A stretch of 64,000 nt of DNA from CAZPWF01 sp964590725 (lineage in GTDB: Bacteria; Patescibacteriota; Saccharimonadia; Saccharimonadales; JACQNP01). The stretch is from positions 1-64,000 of the forward strand of contig CAZPWF010000001.1 in the NCBI GenBank assembly GCA_964590725.1. Reading direction: 5' to 3'. The position numbers and the translations under genes were made by a program. Below the pieces are notes generated by a model. It did no database searches and was not told where the DNA came from. It was given only the letters and a program-made list of their open reading frames with translations. Positions 58,495 through 64,000 of the stretch are shown one piece after another; the stretch's first letter is position 1; every line of letters begins with the position of its first letter.

Positions 58495-59724
58495 TTATTG
58501 GTAGCGCAGTGATTCTATAGGATCTTTACGGGCTGCTCGAAGCGCCGGCATAGTTCCGAACAAGACTCCAACAAACAGAGCAACACCAACCGACACAAAC
58601 ATAATAGGTAGAGTAATGACGGGCTTAAGATCGGTTAATATACGAATAAGATAATTACCGACTATGGATAAAAGTATGCCAAAAAATCCACCAACCACAC
58701 TAATCACAGCTGCTTCGGTAATGAATTGTGAAAGAATTTGGTAATTAGTTGCGCCAACAGCCTTGCGCAGACCTATTTCCCGCGTACGCTCACTTACTAG
58801 TACCAACATAATATTCATTATCCCGATGCCTCCGACTAGAAGCGAAAGCCCGGCAACTGTGGCAATCAGAGTAGTAAGTAAATTGAGCGTATTACTTACT
58901 ACTGCTAGATTTTCATCTTGCCGAAGCACAGTAAAGTCTTCCTCGCCACCATGGGCGGTACGCAGTTTATCCCTTATTTCAGTGACCGCTGCAGCGACAT
59001 GTTTACTGTCAGTTGGTTTTGCTAGTGTTTGATAAATTTGAACCTGTCCGCCGCCCAAGTCTTTACTGACATCATATGGGATAAATAGAGCTGTGTTGTA
59101 ATCGGCAGTAGAAACCAGTGGGCTGCCAGGGAATTCTTCAAACACTCCACGAACTATAAATGGCTTGCCTCGTATCAAAACGCTCTTTCCTATTGGTGCT
59201 AACTCCTGAAAGAGCTGTTCAGCAACACGCTTACCTATCACAACTACCTGTTTATCCTTATCATCCTGAGAAAAAAAATTACCATATTCCAATTTTTGAT
59301 TTAAAAGTTCGGGTACATTATATGAAGTTCCAACTATAAACCCAGAGGGCATTGTGCGGTTTTCGTAACGAGGCAGCCCGGACACAACATTAAATGGCGA
59401 TATCTGGCCAACATCTTTCGACGATTGTATCTGCTTCAAGTCTGCTTCGGAAAACGCTCCAGCGCCTATGGAAGTGAAGTAATTTACGCCTACAATTTTG
59501 TCATCTTTGTCTTTTGTTACCGCAGCTCCGGGCCTAATGGTAATAAGGTCACTGCCCAGCTGCTGAACTTGTTGTGATACTTGATGTTTTACACCCTCGC
59601 CAATACTGACAGTTATAACTACACTGGCAACACCGATTATTATGCCGAACATCGTCAGAAAACTGCGCCAGCGAGCGCTTCTAATTGAAGCAAAGGCTAG
59701 TCTAATATTACGTGTCAGCAACAT
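58495..59724 (-). CDS. MacB/FtsX-type ABC transporter permease, second system
   Basis: A 409-aa permease with an N-terminal helix (FLTMFGIIIGVASVVITVSI), a MacB periplasmic-core-type domain and three C-terminal helices (LIATVAGLSLLVGGIGIMNI, SVVGGFFGILLSIVG). LVSERTREIGLRKAVGATNY is the coupling-helix signature. Start and ATPase stop overlap by one base (TAATG). It belongs to the same type as the 37771-38970 pair; both pairs may release or fold surface or signal peptides. Confidence 0.93.
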   Translation of the reverse strand: MLLTRNIRLAFASIRSARWRSFLTMFGIIIGVASVVITVSIGEGVKHQVSQQVQQLGSDLITIRPGAAVTKDKDDKIVGVNYFTSIGAGAFSEADLKQIQSSKDVGQISPFNVVSGLPRYENRTMPSGFIVGTSYNVPELLNQKLEYGNFFSQDDKDKQVVVIGKRVAEQLFQELAPIGKSVLIRGKPFIVRGVFEEFPGSPLVSTADYNTALFIPYDVSKDLGGGQVQIYQTLAKPTDSKHVAAAVTEIRDKLRTAHGGEEDFTVLRQDENLAVVSNTLNLLTTLIATVAGLSLLVGGIGIMNIMLVLVSERTREIGLRKAVGATNYQILSQFITEAAVISVVGGFFGILLSIVGNYLIRILTDLKPVITLPIMFVSVGVALFVGVLFGTMPALRAARKDPIESLRYQ

Positions 59725-60602
59725 TATTTATCGCTCCTATTTGTTGCCTGAGATTTGTATTTTTTTTGTTTTGTTTTTGATTTTGCCTTACGTAACGAAG
59801 CCTTGGATTCTTTGTCTGGAACTGTTTTCATAATTGCATTAACACCCTCTAGGTCGTCAACAGGGGATTTGATCTTTACGCTATACATTCTACGACGTAT
59901 GAAGCCTGGAATTTCACCCAATTCAGATTTTTCATCTGCAACAATTGCGCCATCATGCATAAACACAACCCTGGACGCATAGCGAGTCAGTTCTGGATTA
60001 TGGGTAACCATTAAAATAGTATTACCATCCTTATGTATCTCGTTGAGAAGCTCCATGACTACTAGGCTTGAGGCACTGTCAAGATTCCCGGTCGGCTCAT
60101 CAGCTATGATAATTTTCGGGGATGCCACAAGTGCGCGAGCTATCGCCACTCGCTGCGCTTGACCTCCACTTAATTGCTGAGGCATAAAATACTCGCGATC
60201 CGACAATCCAACTTGTTCAAGAATCGCACCCGCTCGTTTCAATCGCCTAGTCTGAGTCATACCCTTATATGCAAGCGGCAATGCAACGTTCTCTAGAACG
60301 TTAAGTCTTGGTAATAAATTAAACGACTGAAAAACAAATCCAACGGTGTCACGTCGTACTTTTGCGCGTCGATTCGAACTCATACGTTCAACTCGACGAC
60401 CGCCAAGTTCATAGCTTCCATGAGTCGGCCGATCAAGCAACCCCACCATATTCATAAGAGTCGTTTTACCAGACCCAGAAGGGCCCATAACTGCCACGAA
60501 CTCACCTTGTTCAATCGTGAGGTTGACTTCATCGAGTGCTACCGTAGTGGCATCGCCAAAGCCGTACAGTTTACTGACGTCTTTTAATTCAATAATTGGC
60601 AT
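59724..60602 (-). CDS. ABC transporter ATP-binding protein, second system
   Basis: A 292-aa ATPase: Walker A GPSGSGKTT, signature LSGGQAQRVAIARAL, Walker B IIIADEPTGNLD, H-loop LMVTHNPEL. It has a 60-residue C-terminal extension (from about 230) that is Lys-rich (KTKQKKYKSQATNRSDK), absent in the first system. First gene of an operon with the permease and rlmH. The upstream region is AT-rich, with a weak TAATAA box 6 nt before the ATG. Confidence 0.94.
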   Translation of the reverse strand: MPIIELKDVSKLYGFGDATTVALDEVNLTIEQGEFVAVMGPSGSGKTTLMNMVGLLDRPTHGSYELGGRRVERMSSNRRAKVRRDTVGFVFQSFNLLPRLNVLENVALPLAYKGMTQTRRLKRAGAILEQVGLSDREYFMPQQLSGGQAQRVAIARALVASPKIIIADEPTGNLDSASSLVVMELLNEIHKDGNTILMVTHNPELTRYASRVVFMHDGAIVADEKSELGEIPGFIRRRMYSVKIKSPVDDLEGVNAIMKTVPDKESKASLRKAKSKTKQKKYKSQATNRSDK

Positions 60603-60687
60603 TGTTACTTATTATTCTAAACCCTTGTTAACAGATAAGGCAAGAACATTATGTAATTCAATATTTTTGCTATACTACACTTGTTGA

Positions 60688-60775
60688 GGAGAGGTCGCCT
60701 AGTGGCCTATGGCGCACGCTTGGAAAGCGTGTTGGGCGCAAGCCCTCGAGGGTTCGAATCCCTCTCTCTCCGCCA
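60688..60775 (+). tRNA. tRNA-Ser (anticodon GGA)
   Basis: The acceptor stem GGAGAGG pairs with TCTCTCC (one G-U pair); the anticodon stem CACGC/GCGTG encloses TTGGAAA with GGA at 60722-60724; a long variable arm (TTGGGCGCAAGCCC) marks a class II tRNA; the T arm is GAGGGTTCGAATCCCTC. CCA is encoded at 60773-60775. TATACT at 60671-60676 is the likely -10 box. It decodes UCC and UCU. Confidence 0.95.
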
Positions 60776-61061
60776 AGAATATAGTTCGGGACTGAACATT
60801 TACCCTAGAATGATCAATAAAATATAAGGTCTTTTTCAATTATCTTGGGATGTTATGAAATGACACTGTTCTTGTCGTTATCGTTTTTAAGCAACGAGAT
60901 TTGAATCTTTGATAGTTTTACAAGTCTGTCACTTTCAATTTTACTAATATCAACTCCGTATTTATTATAACTACAGCTATAGATCATTATATTGGTCAGC
61001 GGCACGCACAATACCTATGGCAATAACAAAATGATATAACTATTCAGAATTAAGGAGTTTT
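60776..61061. other. Intergenic region after tRNA-Ser
   Basis: About 285 bp without a convincing gene or a clear terminator hairpin. It is AT-rich, and AAGGAG lies at its end for the next gene. Confidence 0.4.
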
Positions 61062-61604
61062 ATGAGTAACCAGAAAACTAATGTTGAAGATGGATGGAGT
61101 AGATACTACGTAAAAAGTTCAGGCGCTTTAACGCGGGATATTTCTGTATTTAGTGACGATGAATTCCAGGATCAAATATACAAAGTAGACGGTAAAATGT
61201 TTAAAAAAACTGCTAAAATTTTCGATGCAATGGACACTGTTATCCTGAAAGCAGAAACAACAAAAACCGTTCCTATGAAAGTAAAATACACAAATACTGA
61301 TGGAGTTTTGGTTGCTAATCTCGACGCAGATTCACCGCTTAAAAAGAAATACATGACTATTGGTTTAGTTGGTGGCGATGAGTGGGTTGTCGAAGGTGAT
61401 CATGCAAATCAAAACTACACTGTTTTTGAAGATGGTAAGCCAATTGTAAAGATGAGGCTAGGATCTCTTTTGTCACATAAAAGGTTTTCTGTTGATATAT
61501 CAGACGGCGTTGATACTCCATTAGTAATTGGTGTTGCGTGGGCCCTAAATTTAGCCATTCTCCAAAGAATAGCTGGTGCTGGTGGCGCAATAGCCGCAGT
61601 TTGA
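61062..61604 (+). CDS. LURP-one-related (tubby-like barrel) protein A
   Basis: A 180-aa protein of the LOR/tubby C-terminal-like beta-barrel type (PF04525 class). Strand pairs such as RDISVFSDDEFQDQIYKVDG, VPMKVKYTNTDGVLVANLD, WVVEGDHANQNYTVFEDG and the C-terminal hydrophobic helix (VDTPLVIGVAWALNLAILQR) fit the scramblase-like fold, in which a buried helix threads a 12-strand barrel. LOR proteins bind lipids or act as sensors; function in bacteria is unknown. AAGGAG precedes the ATG. It is a paralogue of the 62530-63039 gene. Confidence 0.83.
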   Translation: MSNQKTNVEDGWSRYYVKSSGALTRDISVFSDDEFQDQIYKVDGKMFKKTAKIFDAMDTVILKAETTKTVPMKVKYTNTDGVLVANLDADSPLKKKYMTIGLVGGDEWVVEGDHANQNYTVFEDGKPIVKMRLGSLLSHKRFSVDISDGVDTPLVIGVAWALNLAILQRIAGAGGAIAAV

Positions 61605-61710
61605 ATTGCTTATCAACACAATAATCTGATCCAACCTTTAAAATGTAAAGTCACTATTGTGCAGCACTTAAACCCATATTATTATAAAACCATAATTACA
61701 AGGGGGAGTG

Positions 61711-62526
61711 ATGGCAAAAACAGAATCTAAGAGTGAGTATAGGCTGAAGCCGAGCTTAAAAAATGGTCTATTAATTGCCGTTTTATACATTATCTACTTC
61801 ACTGTGGCACTGAAACTTTCGGGCGTAGGCTATGAGCACATCACCGATAGTGCTAATAACGTTTTAAAGGCTGTACTACTGCCGATGATCGGTGGGACAA
61901 TTTTGCTTACCTTGATTGCCAAGTGGAGCGGCTGGTGGAAGGATTTATGGCACGACAAATATAAAATTAAAGGTCACAGTTGGATGAATTTGTTCGCCAT
62001 CATTATGGGGATTGGCATAGTTTCTACTCTTGCTTCTGCCAAACTAGGTAGCGGAAATGGTCAGATGCTTGGTTATATATTCATGGCTACCGCTTTGGTT
62101 GGATATAACGAAGAACTGCTGTTTAGGGGAATGGTGTTGCGTGGCGCCCGCGGTTCTGGACTCAGTGAATTGCGAGTCATGCTAGTCGTCGCATTAAGCT
62201 TTGGCGTATTTCATGGCGCCAACTTACTACTTGGTCAAAGTCTGGCCCTAATATTACAGCAAATTGTTTTTGCTACTATTAATGGTGCGATTTTTTACTT
62301 AATCTTCCGTAAATCCGGTCTGCTGATCGTACCAATGATATTGCACGGTCTGTGGGACTTTTCAGTGTTCGCTCGTCAATCCATACTCGGAAGTTCTCCC
62401 GAGCTAGCACCAGTATTCAAAACTATCGCTGCAATTGGGTTATATTTACCCATCATCTTACTGCTGGTATCGCTACGCTTTGTGAACGTCAAACCTGACA
62501 AAAAAGTCGCTGCAACGGCTGAATAA
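61711..62526 (+). CDS. CPBP family intramembrane metalloprotease-like protein
   Basis: A 271-aa membrane protein with seven or eight helices. The CPBP (Abi/CAAX) motifs are present: EELLFRGMVLRG (motif 1, Glu-Glu and Arg), FGVFHGANLL (motif 2, Phe and His) and LHGLWDFSVF (motif 3 His). CPBP proteins cleave prenylated proteins or process bacteriocins and give self-immunity. The ATG at 61711 has AGGGGG close upstream; a GTG just before is less likely. It lies between two LOR proteins, and the 3' one begins 3 bp after it, so they are probably linked in function. Confidence 0.92.
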   Translation: MAKTESKSEYRLKPSLKNGLLIAVLYIIYFTVALKLSGVGYEHITDSANNVLKAVLLPMIGGTILLTLIAKWSGWWKDLWHDKYKIKGHSWMNLFAIIMGIGIVSTLASAKLGSGNGQMLGYIFMATALVGYNEELLFRGMVLRGARGSGLSELRVMLVVALSFGVFHGANLLLGQSLALILQQIVFATINGAIFYLIFRKSGLLIVPMILHGLWDFSVFARQSILGSSPELAPVFKTIAAIGLYLPIILLLVSLRFVNVKPDKKVAATAE

Positions 62527-62529
62527 AAC

Positions 62530-63039
62530 ATGTCTAATATTACACCTAAGATGAAAAGATTCTTGGTAAAGAGTAAAATCGGCCTTGGTCGTGATTTTAC
62601 AGTTTATGATGACGAAGACGCTACTAATAAAGTATTTTACATTGATGCCAAAATCGGTTTGGGCTCTAAGGCAGAGATCAAAAACGCCGACAACCAAGTG
62701 ATCTATACAGCAAAAGGCAAGGTTATAAACATACCTCGTCGTATGGAATATTTTGCAACAGACGGCACATCGGTCGCTAAACTTAACGCTCACTTCTCAC
62801 CAATCAAATCTCGTTTAACAATGAAGCTTGCCGATGGCAAAATTTGGGAATTAGAAGGCAACCTGATAGAAAAAAACTACCAAGTCAAAGAAGGTGACAA
62901 GATCATAATCAATATGGACCAGAAATGGCTGACAATACGAGATAAATATTATGTAGAAATTGCCGATGGAATAGATATGGCACTTGCTCTAGGACTTATA
63001 TGGGCGGTTGATGTCTGGCGCGAAAACAAAAATAACTAA
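62530..63039 (+). CDS. LURP-one-related protein B
   Basis: A 169-aa paralogue of the 61062-61604 protein, with the same succession of strands: GLGRDFTVYDDEDATNKVFY, INIPRRMEYFATDGTSVAKL, WELEGNLIEKNYQVKEGDKI and a C-terminal helix MALALGLIWAVDVW. It starts 3 bp after the CPBP stop without its own ribosome site, so translation is coupled. Lipid or protein partner unknown. Confidence 0.83.
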   Translation: MSNITPKMKRFLVKSKIGLGRDFTVYDDEDATNKVFYIDAKIGLGSKAEIKNADNQVIYTAKGKVINIPRRMEYFATDGTSVAKLNAHFSPIKSRLTMKLADGKIWELEGNLIEKNYQVKEGDKIIINMDQKWLTIRDKYYVEIADGIDMALALGLIWAVDVWRENKNN

Positions 63040-63098
63040 TTTTTCAGTCAGTAAATATAACACTAAGAAAAATATATCCACAAGAGAAGAAATTGTGC

Positions 63099-63128
63099 TT
63101 GTGCTTTATTGACATCATGTACTATACT
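63099..63128 (+). promoter_or_regulatory. Probable pilin promoter
   Basis: TATACT at 63123-63128 has TTGTGC 18 bp upstream (63099-63104). A TTGACA at 63109-63114 is an alternative -35 for a weaker -10 near 63133. The leader would be about 45 nt, with AGAAAGGGTG before the coding region. Confidence 0.4.
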
Positions 63129-63178
63129 GCTCATGTAAAACTTAACTAAATAAATTGAGAAAGGGTGGGCACACTCTC

Positions 63179-63628
63179 ATGGCAAATAAGCAAAAAGATC
63201 AAGGTTTTACAATTGTTGAACTTTTGATCGTAATCGTTGTTATCGGTATATTGGCGGCATTAGTCGTTACGACATTCACCGGTATTCAACAAAAGGCTCG
63301 TAACACTGAGCGACAGACAGATATTAAGGCTATACACGGTCAGGTTGAGGCATATTACGCAGTTAGCGGCAAATACCCAACATTAGACAACCTAAATGAC
63401 GCTACATTCCGTAGCACAAATATGAAGGGTCTAGACCAAGAGGCTCTAAAGGATCCTAAAGGCGCAAACGGAACACTTGTAGCCGCTCCAGCAGCAAGCG
63501 TTTACGCATATAACGTAGAGAAAACTGGTGGTGGTGCGTGTGACAACCAGACAAACGACTGTGCTATCTACACACTGACTGCAACATATGAGGGCAGCGG
63601 TTCATTCGCAAAGAGCAATCTTAACTAG
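63179..63628 (+). CDS. Type IV pilin-like protein (pseudopilin)
   Basis: A 149-aa prepilin. The short basic leader ends in DQG and is followed by FTIVELLIVIVVIGILAALV, with Glu5 present, so a prepilin peptidase would cut after Gly. The globular part has a helix (ARNTERQTDIKAIHGQVEAYYAV), a beta-rich end and one Cys pair (GACDNQTNDCAIYTL), a minimal pilin D-region. Saccharibacteria use type IV pili for motility and host contact. The ATG at 63179 is preferred to an earlier one at 63155. No assembly genes are in the window. Confidence 0.93.
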   Translation: MANKQKDQGFTIVELLIVIVVIGILAALVVTTFTGIQQKARNTERQTDIKAIHGQVEAYYAVSGKYPTLDNLNDATFRSTNMKGLDQEALKDPKGANGTLVAAPAASVYAYNVEKTGGGACDNQTNDCAIYTLTATYEGSGSFAKSNLN

Positions 63629-63645
63629 ATTCTCCGAGAAGCCAA

Positions 63646-63680
63646 TTAAAACCGCCCAATAAAAGGGCGGTTTTAATTTT
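63646..63680 (+). terminator. Strong intrinsic terminator after the pilin gene
   Basis: TTAAAACCGCCC (63646-63657) and GGGCGGTTTTAA (63665-63676) form a perfect 12-bp stem with a 7-nt loop, followed by TTTT. It may also serve the convergent pyrH transcript. Confidence 0.88.
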
Positions 63681-63781
63681 ATAATCATTTTTTACTCGAT
63701 TAGAAGAAAACTGTTAAGTATACATTACCTTTATCCGTTAGCATTAAAATAGCCACTACTAATGTTGCTCGATGTGCAATA

Positions 63782-64000
63782 TTAGAAAATTGACGTTCCT
63801 ATTTTTTGGCCCTGAGCTATTTTTAGAATACTACCTGGTATCATTGCATCAAAAACGACAAGCGGCATATTATGCTCGAGAGCAAGACCCATTGCTGCTT
63901 TATCCATAACCATAATGTTTTTATCCTCGACTGCCTGCTGAAATGTCATATGTTCAATCTTCTTAGCGTCATCAAACTTGACAGGGTCTTTATCATAAAC
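63782..64000 (-). CDS. pyrH: UMP kinase, C-terminal part (runs off the window)
   Basis: Reading the minus strand from the window edge gives 72 residues and a TAA at 63782-63784: VYDKDPVKFDDAKKIEHMTF, VMDKAAMGLALEHNMPLVVF and a GTSIF end. This matches the C terminus of bacterial UMP kinase (amino acid kinase fold), which makes UDP from UMP; the DKDP segment belongs to the nucleotide-binding region. The 5' part lies beyond 64000. No clear terminator other than the shared hairpin at 63646-63680 follows. Confidence 0.9.
   Translation of the reverse strand, partial: VYDKDPVKFDDAKKIEHMTFQQAVEDKNIMVMDKAAMGLALEHNMPLVVFDAMIPGSILKIAQGQKIGTSIF

Noticed and set aside
63760..63784. Hairpin TAATGTTGC/GCAATATTA at the end of pyrH as a terminator
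   Set aside because: It covers the pyrH stop codon and is not followed by a T run on the minus strand; the 63646-63680 hairpin is far stronger.
1..64000. Recoded TGA (Gly or Trp) as in other CPR lineages
   Set aside because: Genes end normally at TGA, including ATGA and TGATG junctions, and full-length families such as ArgS, ABC-F and RlmH need no readthrough.

Overview
The window comes from a small-genome bacterium of the Candidate Phyla Radiation (Patescibacteria), most probably Saccharibacteria (TM7). The evidence is indirect: roughly 40% G+C by eye, TGA used as a normal stop (including ATGA and TGATG gene junctions, which argues against the recoded Gracilibacteria and Absconditabacteria), a TrpR-like YerC/YecD regulator, a DUF5665-like protein, very large Ser/Thr/Gly-rich surface proteins with membrane anchors, a type IV pilin, and many short genes of unknown function. 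No phylogenetic marker was searched, so the assignment is an inference. No IS element, prophage or CRISPR array is visible.

Layout. Positions 200-3016 hold a probable anti-phage/conflict locus: a small DUF7701-like protein, two different TIR-like proteins, a caspase-like protease, a SLATT/Pycsar-effector-like membrane protein and a 45-residue proline-rich peptide. A zinc-ribbon protein of unknown role follows (3029-4483). Positions 4515-7838 (-) form a tight three-gene operon (unknown 456-aa protein, DUF917 protein, S66 LD-carboxypeptidase/MccF-like). Positions 7922-31008 are a mosaic of mostly single, short accessory enzymes: YerC, methyltransferase, two histidine phosphatases, SAM-riboswitch-controlled homoserine O-succinyltransferase, PhnP-like hydrolase plus amidohydrolase, ArgS, aldehyde-dehydrogenase-like protein plus nucleotidyltransferase, GNAT, HIT, cupin, ClC channel, Ham1/RdgB, rhodanese, ICMT-like and ABC-F proteins. 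One decayed gene lies among them.

Positions 31151-37770 encode envelope proteins: an RND permease, a TerC protein and a PAP2-kinase-flippase fusion. Positions 37771-54569 (-) are one large surface-protein region: a MacB-like ABC transporter; a 2048-aa protein whose LamG domain is split by fourteen propeller-like repeats; an 864-aa beta-rich anchored protein; two DUF916-like Ig-fold membrane proteins beside two WxL-like secreted paralogues, recalling Gram-positive WxL loci; and a PKD protein. Positions 54670-64000 contain membrane proteins (HdeD-like, VKOR, DUF998-like), a second MacB-like ABC transporter joined to rlmH, tRNA-Ser(GGA), two LURP-one-related proteins around a CPBP protease, a pseudopilin and the 3' end of pyrH.

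Expression. At least 21 start codons are preceded by a TANNNT -10 box ending only 6-8 nt upstream, so that transcription should begin at or next to the start codon. Leaderless transcripts thus seem to be the usual form for first genes here, while operon-internal genes use Shine-Dalgarno sites or stop/start overlaps. Strong hairpin-plus-T terminators are few.
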